A stretch of DNA of 6,962 nt. It comes from Lachnospiraceae bacterium. GTDB lineage: Bacteria > Bacillota_A > Clostridia > Lachnospirales > Lachnospiraceae. The notes under the pieces were generated by a model. The model saw nothing but the letters and a program-made list of their open reading frames with translations, was not told the origin of the DNA and made no database searches. Shown one piece after another: positions 1 through 6,836 of this stretch. Both the position numbers and the translations under genes were made by a program. The stretch spans positions 1 to 6,962 of the forward strand of contig JAFQDI010000240.1 in the NCBI GenBank assembly GCA_017416055.1. Direction: 5' to 3'. Within the stretch, counting starts at the first letter, position 1. Each line of letters opens with the position of its first letter.

Positions 1-503
1 AAGGCTGCGAGAGTGGCTTTATCACCGCGGATCTGATTCGCAAATATGCGCCCGAGGGAGACTACTCTATTTTCCTGTGCTGCCCTCAAGCCATGTACAA
101 TTTTGTGGACAAAGAAATCGCTACTCTGGGACTTCGCCGGAAATTCATCCGCCACGAGCTGTTCGGTGAGTACTTTACTCCCTCCAAGGAAGCAGATTAC
201 CCCGGCCACAAGGCTCCCGAGTTCAAGCTCACCGTCCGCATTGCCGGAAAAGAGACCACCGTCACCGCTCCCGCGGAAACTTCCCTGCTCCGTACGCTGG
301 AGGCGAACGGAATCGCGGCTCCCGCACACTGCCGAAGTGGCGAGTGCGGCTGGTGTCATTCCAGACTGGTGAGCGGCGAGGTTTACACGCCGAAGTCGGT
401 GGACGGACGCAGAGAGGCTGATCTGATCTACGGATACATCCATCCCTGCTGCTCCTTCCCGCTGAGCGATCTGGTGATCGAAGTACCGCCGATGAGAAAA
501 TAA
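1..503 (+). CDS. FAD/NAD(P)-dependent oxidoreductase with C-terminal [2Fe-2S] ferredoxin domain (3' end)
   Basis: This is the last 166 residues of a longer protein; the reading frame is open from base 3 and the start lies outside the window. The first ~60 residues match the end of a ferredoxin-NADP reductase-type nucleotide-binding domain, with the segment GFITADLI and the nicotinamide-site region FLCCPQAMY. From about residue 72 a plant-type [2Fe-2S] ferredoxin domain follows. Its cluster ligands are visible as Cys110, Cys115 and Cys118 (C-x4-C-x2-C), with Cys149 (or its neighbour Cys150) as the fourth. Family knowledge: such fusions pass electrons between NAD(P)H, flavin and the iron-sulfur cluster in the cytoplasm, often to a partner enzyme. 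The partner is not in view. The glycine of the usual CGP motif is replaced by cysteine. The gene converges on the minus-strand operon and ends just before a shared hairpin. Domain identity is secure; the substrate or partner is unknown. Confidence 0.85.
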   Translation, partial: GCESGFITADLIRKYAPEGDYSIFLCCPQAMYNFVDKEIATLGLRRKFIRHELFGEYFTPSKEADYPGHKAPEFKLTVRIAGKETTVTAPAETSLLRTLEANGIAAPAHCRSGECGWCHSRLVSGEVYTPKSVDGRREADLIYGYIHPCCSFPLSDLVIEVPPMRK

Positions 504-516
504 CCGTAACAAATAA

Positions 517-560
517 CAGAAGAAGCGGCATTTGGAATTGTTCCGATGCCGCTTCTTCTG
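517..560. terminator. Bidirectional intrinsic terminator between convergent genes
   Basis: A perfect 15-bp inverted repeat (517-531 paired with 546-560, arm CAGAAGAAGCGGCAT) encloses a 14-nt spacer. The spacer can itself extend the stem, because GGAA at 534-537 pairs with TTCC at 541-544 around a TTG loop. On the + strand the stem is followed by TTTACTTATT; on the minus strand it is followed by TTATTTGTTA. Both T-runs are interrupted, so termination may be less than complete on either side. The hairpin starts 14 bases after the + strand stop codon and lies 5 bases past the minus-strand stop, which fits termination of both convergent transcripts. Confidence 0.85.
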
Positions 561-565
561 TTTAC

Positions 566-1267
566 TTATTGCCCTGCACTGCCTGGCAGCATATTCAAAA
601 TATCCTCCAGAGCGCCCAGATCCAGATCGCCGAGGCCTTCCAATGCATCCAAATCCAGATCACCAAGTCCCTGAAGCGCCTCCAGGTCTACGTTGCCAAG
701 CTCTCCCATACTTTCCAGTGTTCCCAGGTCCAGATTACCGAGCTGACCGAACACATCCTTCAACTCGCCCAACTGTCCAAACAGATTCTTGATCTCGTCA
801 AGCTGACCGCCGCCCAGCTCATTGAGCATCTGGGCAAGCACATCTGCCAGTGCCTTCAATCCCATCCAGATCAGAATACACAGGATCAGCCCCAGGATCG
901 CCCAGATCAGCATTGCCCGTGAAAAATTCTTCACGTTTTTATTTTTCGGGAAGATGGACATGTAGATGCAGGCCAACAGGCCGATCACCGGTATTCCGTA
1001 AAGGAAAATCAGTCCGAAATATTTTCCTGTCTTTACCACCTGATTGGTTTCATCGAGCACCGCTGCGGTGGTCTGCTGTACCGGCTGATATACCGGCTGT
1101 TGATATACCGGCTGCGCCTGCACCACCGGCTGCGACGCCTGCGCTGTCACCGCGGTCTGTGCCGCCGCGGTTGCCGCCGCTTCCTCCTCTGCCTTCGTTC
1201 CGCACTCGGTGCAGAACATCATTCCGTCTTCCAGTTCTTTGCCGCAATTCGTACAAAATCTTGCCAT
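566..1267 (-). CDS. Zinc-ribbon membrane protein with C-terminal LGDLDL repeats, function unknown
   Basis: A 233-aa protein of unknown function. Residues 5-22 form a zinc ribbon (C-x2-C-x10-C-x2-C, FCTNCG...FCTECG). Residues ~25-70 are a low-complexity Ala/Gln/Val/Pro linker with a QPVYQ repeat. Two hydrophobic helices lie at ~84-106 and ~115-138, joined by a basic loop (PKNKNVKNFSR). I recall a similar loop and second helix in other clostridial zinc-ribbon membrane proteins. The C-terminus (~155-225) is leucine-rich and acidic and ends in about four copies of an 11-residue unit such as LGDLDLDALEG. Zinc ribbons are normally cytoplasmic, which would also put the repeat tail inside; however, the basic loop pulls against this by the positive-inside rule. 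The start was set at the second ATG (1267): GAGG at 1275-1278 is 7 nt from it but only 1 nt from the in-frame ATG at 1273. The gene begins 30 nt after its upstream neighbour and is last in the operon. Confidence 0.85.
   Translation of the reverse strand: MARFCTNCGKELEDGMMFCTECGTKAEEEAAATAAAQTAVTAQASQPVVQAQPVYQQPVYQPVQQTTAAVLDETNQVVKTGKYFGLIFLYGIPVIGLLACIYMSIFPKNKNVKNFSRAMLIWAILGLILCILIWMGLKALADVLAQMLNELGGGQLDEIKNLFGQLGELKDVFGQLGNLDLGTLESMGELGNVDLEALQGLGDLDLDALEGLGDLDLGALEDILNMLPGSAGQ
602..742 (-). repeat. Tandem 11-residue LG(D/N)(L/V)DL coding repeats
   Basis: Within the zinc-ribbon protein, four consecutive units can be lined up: LGNLDLGTLESMGE (14 residues), LGNVDLEALQG, LGDLDLDALEG and LGDLDLGALED. 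The last three are exactly 11 residues (33 bp) long. Two looser units, FGQLGELKDV and FGQLG, come just before. The repeat is clear in protein but diverged in DNA, so it is an old, selected repeat rather than a recent slippage expansion. Leucine spacing suggests short amphipathic helices or a solenoid; the fold is inferred. Confidence 0.8.
1079..1114 (-). repeat. Short direct repeat coding for QPVYQ
   Basis: The 9-mer taccggctg occurs at 1079-1087, 1091-1099 and 1106-1114, and the 13-mer gatataccggctg occurs exactly twice, 15 bp apart (1087-1099 and 1102-1114). In the minus-strand protein this gives the linker AQPVYQQPVYQPVQQ. It is a flexible Pro/Gln linker between the zinc ribbon and the first membrane helix, and a likely site of length variation by slippage. 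Confidence 0.75.
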
Positions 1268-1274
1268 ATTCATA

Positions 1275-1280
1275 CCTCAC
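1275..1280 (-). promoter_or_regulatory. Ribosome binding site deciding the start of the 233-aa zinc-ribbon gene
   Basis: The minus strand reads GTGAGG here. It lies 7 nt before the ATG at 1267 but only 1 nt before the ATG at 1273, so the protein should begin MARFCTNC rather than MNMARF. Confidence 0.65.
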
Positions 1281-1297
1281 TTTTCCTGTTTGTAGAT

Positions 1298-2656
1298 TTA
1301 AAATCTCCGTCCGCATCTGGGGCAGAATTTTTCTTTCCGCTTGCACTTCGTTTTGCAGGCGGGACATTTTTTCTTCCGGCGCGCAAGGATGGCGATCACA
1401 ATCACCAACAGCAGCAACGCGATCAGAATGATTGCGATCCAGATCAGAATACACAGCCCGAAGGGCACCGGGCAGAATCCGCAAAGCTCACACTTTTCTC
1501 CCGGCTCTTGCGTCTTTTCGTCTCCCGTTGTCGGCTGAAGGCTCTGTGACTCGTCGGGCGCTTCTGTCCCTTCCTCTAACTTCCCGTTGATCTCCAGCAC
1601 GTTGGACCACTCGGAGGGTCCGTGTGAACCGTTGAAACGGACACGGAGCTTGATGTTGCTCTCCTCGGTGATGTCCAGATCTTCTAGATTTACTACTTCA
1701 CGGATGCCGTTGTACAGACACCAGTCACCCCATGAGTCTGCCGTATCACAGTCCAGCCATTGGCCGTCCCCGATGCAAAGCTGGGTCTCCAGTCCGTCAA
1801 AATAGCCGTCATCGGTCATCAGATAGTAGATGTTGGTCATCCATACAGACTCGGGAGTGGTCTGGAAATATTCTACTCGGCTGCGGGTATAGGTTTCATC
1901 GGGAGGAAGTATCCTCAGATCGGAGATGACAGGCGCAACGTAGGTGGTCGGTGCCTCCGGGATGATCTGTGTGGAGTTCTTGCCGAACACGGCAGAGTCT
2001 GACCACGGAGAGAACCTACTCTGCTTTTCTCCGATGGTGTTGGTGGTCTTGTCGTAGGTCTCCCACTCCATATAATAGCGGCAGCGGATGTAAAGGCTGT
2101 GGTTTTCCACGTCAAAGGAGTAGATATTTTCTGAGTAGCCGTCGCTATAATAATACTTATCGGTAAGGATGGCGGGCTTGTAAGGGGCGAAGGTGTCGGA
2201 ATCGGGGCCTTCGTAATAGGTCAGCCAGAAGAACTCGAAATCCTCCATCATTTCGGAGCCGAGACTCACAGCCGGATATCCGTGTACATGGCCGTCGGTG
2301 TAATACTGGCTGTCCCATTCGCTCATATACTGCCAGTGTTCCTCATCGTCCAGCGATACATCGTACTGCATGGATATCGTAAAGGAATACAGACCGTATT
2401 TCTCGTAAAAGGCGTCGCTGTCACCGTAATACTCCGCCGCCAGCGCGGCAACGACTTGATCTGCGACCATGATCATTCGCAGATCGTCGTGGTGCCCTTC
2501 CTTTGCGTCCCCGTCGGTAAAGATAAAATAGTTGGGTGCCTTGGGCGCGGGCAGCTCAAAGGCGGAAATGTCCGGATCTTCTGCCACGAAAGCAGCCACC
2601 GCCGGACAAGCTGCCAGCAGTAAAATCAACAGAAGCAAAGAAAACAGTTTTTTCAT
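1298..2656 (-). CDS. Exported single-span membrane protein with FnIII-like ectodomain and cytoplasmic zinc ribbon, function unknown
   Basis: A 452-aa protein of unknown function. It opens with a signal peptide (MKKLFS, then a leucine-rich core). The cleavage site is ambiguous: LAAC at 14-17 resembles a lipobox, while AVAA at 19-22 fits signal peptidase I. Residues ~25-370 would lie outside the cell and are rich in Tyr, Trp, Asp and Glu. Two stretches (~180-230 and ~240-360) look like fibronectin type III-type strands, the second ending in SEWSNVLEING. A Thr/Glu/Pro-rich stalk follows, then CELCGFC (389-395), a membrane helix (~399-425), a basic stop-transfer run (ARRKKK) and a C-terminal zinc ribbon (Cys431, 434, 445, 448). 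Topology should be outside-in. The start was set at 2656, where AAAGGAG sits 8 nt upstream and the signal peptide begins. It follows the 890-aa gene by 26 nt and precedes the second zinc-ribbon gene by 30 nt. Confidence 0.85.
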   Translation of the reverse strand: MKKLFSLLLLILLLAACPAVAAFVAEDPDISAFELPAPKAPNYFIFTDGDAKEGHHDDLRMIMVADQVVAALAAEYYGDSDAFYEKYGLYSFTISMQYDVSLDDEEHWQYMSEWDSQYYTDGHVHGYPAVSLGSEMMEDFEFFWLTYYEGPDSDTFAPYKPAILTDKYYYSDGYSENIYSFDVENHSLYIRCRYYMEWETYDKTTNTIGEKQSRFSPWSDSAVFGKNSTQIIPEAPTTYVAPVISDLRILPPDETYTRSRVEYFQTTPESVWMTNIYYLMTDDGYFDGLETQLCIGDGQWLDCDTADSWGDWCLYNGIREVVNLEDLDITEESNIKLRVRFNGSHGPSEWSNVLEINGKLEEGTEAPDESQSLQPTTGDEKTQEPGEKCELCGFCPVPFGLCILIWIAIILIALLLLVIVIAILARRKKKCPACKTKCKRKEKFCPRCGRRF

Positions 2657-2664
2657 GGGAATAT

Positions 2665-2671
2665 CTCCTTT
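2665..2671 (-). promoter_or_regulatory. Ribosome binding site deciding the start of the 452-aa gene
   Basis: The minus strand reads AAAGGAG, 8 nt before the ATG at 2656. The alternative in-frame ATG at 2683 overlaps the upstream stop codon (TGATG) but would add nine residues (MIDTKGDIP) ahead of a normal signal peptide and has only a distant AAAGGA about 12 nt away. The inner start is preferred. Confidence 0.8.
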
Positions 2672-2682
2672 CGTATCAATCA

Positions 2683-5355
2683 TCAGTTATAGACATCCTT
2701 TTCCATGGAGATGCCGGCAAAACTCAGCTTCACCTTAGTGGTCGTCGTGATGGAATTGGTGAGGATTCCGTTGTGTTTCTGACCCTGAGCTGTGGTCTCG
2801 GTGATGCTTCCGCCCAAGAGTCCCCAGCTTCCTTCCAGCGATTTTTCGCGGATGCGGGAGGAATCCACCAGCTCTCCGTCCGCGTTGTAGACGTTGATGG
2901 AGCCGGTCTTGGTGGAGGTGCTTAAGACGGGGATACCGCCCACCACCTGCCCGGTGGCGAAGTCAGCCACATTTCCCACGTTCAGTGCCGGATTGCTCAA
3001 CAGTTTCAGCGTTTCCGCGGCATCGGAGAGGTTATCCACGGTCGACGCCAGCTGCCCCAGACCGAAGGGCCAGCACTCAGCGGTGGAGGTAATGGTTTGA
3101 GTCAGGTAGCCGTTCTTATTGTCGCGCTCATACATGATAGAGTGGCCGAATGCACTGTAGCCGTAGGTCAGGTTTCCGTTATTGATGCCGATATGGACCT
3201 GAATGGGGCTAAAGGGCGGCAGTCCCAGCGAGTAGGACTCTCCCCACTCCTGTCTGCGGGCATTGGTCCACTCTAACTGCTGCTCCTGCGCCTTTGCCTG
3301 AACCTCCTGATTCTGTGCCTCGATCCGGTCGCTGTAATAATTGTCCAGCTGCGTGCGGAGCATTTCCAACTCCAGATCATATTTATTGACCTCAGTTTCC
3401 CGGTCAGCCCCCGCGTAAGACAGGGGACTGATCACTGCCTCTTCATTGATGGTGTAAAGCACCCGTTTTTCAAAGTTCTGTCGCACCGTGTCATTGGCGA
3501 TGCAGCTTAGGATGGTGTACATCCGCTGATAATACTCTTCGAGGAGGGGCCGGAGATGTTTTTCATAGCCGTCCATCTTCGCCTCCTCAATGTGGATCAG
3601 CACCGTGTGCCACTGGTCGCGGAGGGATTCCAGCGTGTTAATCTTCAGTTTGATCCCCTCTATGTTATACTTTTCCGTCTTCTCCCGGAGGGCAAGGGTA
3701 TGCTCCTCCAACAGTTGTTTCGCCTGTTCCCCATCCACCAGGGACAATCCCATGGCGGCAATGATCATGTCGGAGTGGAACTGAAGCTCCTCGGCCCACG
3801 CTTCCAGTTGTTCGTTGACCGGTGCCCAGGTACTCTCGGCATGCTCGGAAAAGTTCTTTTCCAACCGCTCCCGCTCCTCTTTGAAGCTTCGGTTATCTCC
3901 CCACTGTTCGATCAGATGCTCATAGTAGAGAATGTGGAATCTGGCGATAAACACATGGCGCGGGTCGTCTCTCCATGCGGAGGCGGCGTACTCTCTGTAT
4001 TGACGTAAGTCCTCCGTCTGAGTTCTGGCCGCCGATGCCGCCGCCGAATAGCTCTCCTGGGCGGTCAATGCCGCAGATGTCACCGGTGCCGGGTAGGGGA
4101 AGGATATCTGTACGGATGAGCTGTCCGCGGCAGTGACGGAGGTTCCGTAGCCTGTCGCCTCCATGAGGATGTCAAGCTGATCCTTGGTGATGATCATTTT
4201 CTCCTCTTTTTCCAGCACTTCCTTCGTGTACTCATACAGATCCAGCATCAACGTGGTGGTCAGCTCGGTCCAACAGGTTTTCGCCGACCTAAACAGCGAG
4301 TCGATGGCTTTTGCCTGATTGCCCTGTTTTAAGTAAATGCAGCACCGGATCAGGTGTGCCAGACCGAAATCACTCTGGGAGGCGATCGCCCGATCGGTGT
4401 AGGAAAGCGCCTGTGAGAAATTCCCCAGCTCATAGCAGCACTCGCCCATGTTGGTGAGGATCACCGGATTGCCCGGTTCCACCTGATAAGCCTGCTCCAG
4501 CCAGACCAGTGCCTCCTCAAACTGCTGCCTGCCCATCAACAGCGACGCATAATTGTTGATCAGGTAAGCGCTGGGGTAGATCAGACAGGCCGCCGCCATG
4601 GCGTTCATCAGGTTTCCGTCCACTTTCCTGTCCGCCTGAAGGATGGCCGCGTAGTCTGCCAGATTATACAGGTATTCCACCCGCTCCGCGTCGTTCAGCG
4701 GCTTCAGTTCCTGCGCGATATATCCCATGTAATAGGCCACACTGTTGGCCGTTTCACGGTTATCCTCCGGTGCGTGAACGATGACCAGCGCCGTGGCGGT
4801 CCGACCTTTGTTGACCGCAGTGATCACACATTCGCCGGCCTTTTTTGCCGTGAACTGAATGGTCTTTTTGGCTGCCGTGTACTCGATCACTTCCTCATCG
4901 GACACCGTAAAAGTAGAACTGCTGCTTCCAATAAAGGGTGTCCAGCTGTCGCTCTCCCGCTCCTTAAGCTCAAAGCTTACGGTGTAGTCCTCAGGGTTCA
5001 GGGTATATTCATGGGTCGCCTTTGTATCAAAGGTAGCCAGAATATCCGCCTTCGCCCCGATGGAATCCTTCGTCAGTCCGGTATTTACCTGATTCCATTG
5101 ATCGACCACCGCCTGATCCTCGGGGCTTAAGGTTTCGCCGTTTGCTCCTTCGGTTTCCCCGCTTCCCGCGGTCTGAAGTTCCTGCGTTTCCCTGTCATTG
5201 TCCTTGTGGGACGGCGCAGCGGTGGACTGGGCTGACGTACCGCCGACGGGATTCTCCGTCCGGTTGACATTACAGCCCACACACTGTAGCAGCATGAGGA
5301 AGATGAGAATATACGCAGCTCCTCTTCTCCGTCCCCGATTCATTTTCGTTTGCAT
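2683..5355 (-). CDS. Large putative lipoprotein with Big2-like segment, TPR-like repeats, long helical region and beta-rich C-terminus
   Basis: An 890-aa exported protein of unknown function. The N-terminus is basic (MNRGRRRG), then hydrophobic, ending in CVGC with Cys28 as the probable lipidated residue; cysteine at -3 makes the lipobox imperfect. A Ser/Thr/Gly-rich linker runs to ~80. Residues ~105-195 resemble a bacterial Ig-like (Big2) domain (FTAKKAGECVITAV, then a closing strand TALVIVH). Residues ~230-365 hold helix pairs of TPR type, clearest in FEEALVWLEQAYQVEPGNP and GNFSQALSYTDRAIASQSD. A highly charged, probably partly coiled-coil helical region spans ~450-705. The last ~180 residues are Thr/Gly/Ser-rich and probably beta. 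TPR regions usually bind protein partners, so a scaffold role outside the membrane is likely (inference). The start was chosen at 5355, with GGAGG 8 nt away; ATG 5361 is the near alternative. It lies 45 nt after the 466-aa lipoprotein gene. Confidence 0.85.
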   Translation of the reverse strand: MQTKMNRGRRRGAAYILIFLMLLQCVGCNVNRTENPVGGTSAQSTAAPSHKDNDRETQELQTAGSGETEGANGETLSPEDQAVVDQWNQVNTGLTKDSIGAKADILATFDTKATHEYTLNPEDYTVSFELKERESDSWTPFIGSSSSTFTVSDEEVIEYTAAKKTIQFTAKKAGECVITAVNKGRTATALVIVHAPEDNRETANSVAYYMGYIAQELKPLNDAERVEYLYNLADYAAILQADRKVDGNLMNAMAAACLIYPSAYLINNYASLLMGRQQFEEALVWLEQAYQVEPGNPVILTNMGECCYELGNFSQALSYTDRAIASQSDFGLAHLIRCCIYLKQGNQAKAIDSLFRSAKTCWTELTTTLMLDLYEYTKEVLEKEEKMIITKDQLDILMEATGYGTSVTAADSSSVQISFPYPAPVTSAALTAQESYSAAASAARTQTEDLRQYREYAASAWRDDPRHVFIARFHILYYEHLIEQWGDNRSFKEERERLEKNFSEHAESTWAPVNEQLEAWAEELQFHSDMIIAAMGLSLVDGEQAKQLLEEHTLALREKTEKYNIEGIKLKINTLESLRDQWHTVLIHIEEAKMDGYEKHLRPLLEEYYQRMYTILSCIANDTVRQNFEKRVLYTINEEAVISPLSYAGADRETEVNKYDLELEMLRTQLDNYYSDRIEAQNQEVQAKAQEQQLEWTNARRQEWGESYSLGLPPFSPIQVHIGINNGNLTYGYSAFGHSIMYERDNKNGYLTQTITSTAECWPFGLGQLASTVDNLSDAAETLKLLSNPALNVGNVADFATGQVVGGIPVLSTSTKTGSINVYNADGELVDSSRIREKSLEGSWGLLGGSITETTAQGQKHNGILTNSITTTTKVKLSFAGISMEKDVYN

Positions 5356-5363
5356 CTGCATTT

Positions 5364-5368
5364 CCTCC
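5364..5368 (-). promoter_or_regulatory. Ribosome binding site deciding the start of the 890-aa gene
   Basis: GGAGG on the minus strand lies 8 nt before the ATG at 5355 and only 2 nt before the ATG at 5361. A GTG at 5385 is also in frame but lies upstream of this site. An upstream AGAGGA could still serve ATG 5361, so the two ATGs, two codons apart, are not fully separated. Confidence 0.6.
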
Positions 5369-5400
5369 CTTCCTCTGCAAAACACTGTACTCCGATGATT

Positions 5401-6801
5401 TTAGTAGAACATGGACTCCGTTTCTGTTGCGCTCACAAAGGTCAGCGTGTATTCGCCGCCGTCAAAGTTATAGTAAACTCCGAAGTAGTAATCGCCCTTC
5501 TTGAAGATGGTCACAAAGCCGTCACCGTAATCGTACTGATCCCACTGCTCCACACCGTCCAGATTCTTCAGGGAAGCCACATAGGCATCATATGTCTCTC
5601 TGGTCACTCCGCCGTAATCCAACCACACACTGTAGTAGGCGGGCAGCTCACCGGTGCCGTCGGAGAAATCATATTCGACTTCCACCTCGTTGAACTCAGC
5701 ATCCCAACCCATGAATTGATCCATGGGATCATCGGTAAAGAGACCGAACTGAGGCAGCTCAATTCCCTCAAAGATGGCGGGGTATTCGCTCTCGATGTAG
5801 GTCAGGTTACACCAGACCTCCCACTTGTAGCCCGGCTCGTCGTCTGTCTCGTTGTAGGTATAATACAGGTAGATCGAGCCGTCGGTAACGATCATCGGCG
5901 TCACCGTGTCGTTCCAACGATCCGCCTCACCGCCCACAAAGCCCAGATCGGCCAGTGCCTGGCCAAAGGCCGCCAACTGATCGTCGGTCGCGTAGAAGGA
6001 CAGCTCCCATTCCTCGTAATTGTAGTCCTCGAAATACAGATCTCCGATCTGTGTGCTGTAGCGCTCCGCCCCAACACCGTAGTAAGTGGTATCCTCCACC
6101 TTCACGCCTGCAATCTCCTTGGGGAAGTTCTCCGGCAGCACATTGGAATCCCACACACCTTTGATCCAACCGTGATCATCCTGCCATACCCAGCCCTCCG
6201 GACCGGTCCCGCTGTTGGGCGGCGTTAAATCAATCTCCAGATTCAGCGTCACAAAGCACAGGGAAAATTCCACATTGCCGCCGTCTGCATTGATGGAAAT
6301 CTGCACGCACTTTCCGTTGTAGTCATACAGCCACATTGCGGAGGACAGCGTGTCGATCGCGGTGATCTCCGCAGCCGCGAAGGTGTCAAAGTCCGTGTAC
6401 TGAGTTCCCTTGGAGATCGCCAACGTATCCCAGTCAATCTTCTGCTGGTATACGCCGCCGAGTGCCAGGGTCTTCTCAAAGTATTCCTTGATCAGAGTCC
6501 TTCCGTCAGTGCTGCCGGAAGCGGTCATTTTCACAGAGAGATTGTTAACTCCGTTAGGACTTGTGGCCTCGGTTACCGTCCAACCGTCCGGTTTGGTGAT
6601 CCCCACACCGTAAACCGAGGCGGAAACCTCCGTAAAGTTCTCAATTGTGACACTTCCCACCGAGACGCCGGACTGTGTCTGGGAATTATCCCCCTGTCCC
6701 TTCGTCTCCGTCCCTCCGCCGCCGGAGAGAATCGTAAAACCACATGCCGTAAGCGAGAGCATCATTGCTGCCGCCAGTATCATTGCTATCCATCGTTTCA
6801 T
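5401..6801 (-). CDS. Acidic 466-aa lipoprotein with tandem alpha/beta modules, function unknown
   Basis: A membrane-anchored lipoprotein outside the cell. The signal peptide (MKRW, then a hydrophobic core) ends in a good lipobox, LTAC with Cys20. A Gly/Thr/Gln/Ser linker spans ~21-48. Domain A (~52-193) contains GVGITKPDGWTV, which recalls the beta-rich core of PsbP-like exported proteins (weak inference). Two similar modules seem to follow at ~220-336 and ~338-458. Each starts with a short segment around a conserved Phe, then acidic strands, one helix (ATDDQLAAFGQALADLGFV and VTRETYDAYVASLKNLDGV), and Tyr-rich strands (YLYYTY; YFGVYYNF). The protein is strongly acidic and rich in Tyr and Trp. 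I cannot name a function; ligand binding at the cell surface is possible. The start is clear: AGGAGG at 6810-6815 lies 8 nt upstream of the ATG. It follows the partial upstream gene by 35 nt and precedes the 890-aa gene by 45 nt, so it sits inside the operon. Confidence 0.87.
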   Translation of the reverse strand: MKRWIAMILAAAMMLSLTACGFTILSGGGGTETKGQGDNSQTQSGVSVGSVTIENFTEVSASVYGVGITKPDGWTVTEATSPNGVNNLSVKMTASGSTDGRTLIKEYFEKTLALGGVYQQKIDWDTLAISKGTQYTDFDTFAAAEITAIDTLSSAMWLYDYNGKCVQISINADGGNVEFSLCFVTLNLEIDLTPPNSGTGPEGWVWQDDHGWIKGVWDSNVLPENFPKEIAGVKVEDTTYYGVGAERYSTQIGDLYFEDYNYEEWELSFYATDDQLAAFGQALADLGFVGGEADRWNDTVTPMIVTDGSIYLYYTYNETDDEPGYKWEVWCNLTYIESEYPAIFEGIELPQFGLFTDDPMDQFMGWDAEFNEVEVEYDFSDGTGELPAYYSVWLDYGGVTRETYDAYVASLKNLDGVEQWDQYDYGDGFVTIFKKGDYYFGVYYNFDGGEYTLTFVSATETESMFY

Positions 6802-6836
6802 CGTATTTACCTCCTCCCATTGATGATTTACTTTCC

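Noticed and set aside
602..742. A CRISPR-like or non-coding repeat array
   Set aside because: The 33-bp periodicity follows codons of an intact protein, the units are diverged and there are no spacers.
569..1549. Several + strand frames opposite the two zinc-ribbon genes, some repetitive
   Set aside because: Their repeats are the complement of the LGDLDL and QPVYQ coding repeats; they hold no coherent domains.
2657..2683. ATG at 2683 overlapping the stop of the upstream gene (TGATG) as a coupled start for the 452-aa protein
   Set aside because: The ATG at 2656 has AAAGGAG at 8 nt and begins a normal signal peptide. The longer form would add an acidic lead before it.
2683..3240. The C-terminus of the large lipoprotein as a polymorphic toxin domain with a downstream immunity gene
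   Set aside because: No toxin motif, pretoxin linker or secretion domain is visible, and the next gene encodes an exported zinc-ribbon membrane protein unlike a small immunity protein.
3556..4008. A 150-codon + strand frame antisense to the large lipoprotein gene
   Set aside because: It is a shadow of the helical coding region on the other strand, with no ribosome binding site logic or recognisable protein.
5350..6228. A 292-codon open frame on the + strand, antisense to the 466-aa lipoprotein gene
   Set aside because: It lies opposite a gene with a clear signal peptide, lipobox and ribosome binding site. Its product shows no domain pattern, and the frame is open as a by-product of the opposite strand's codon use.
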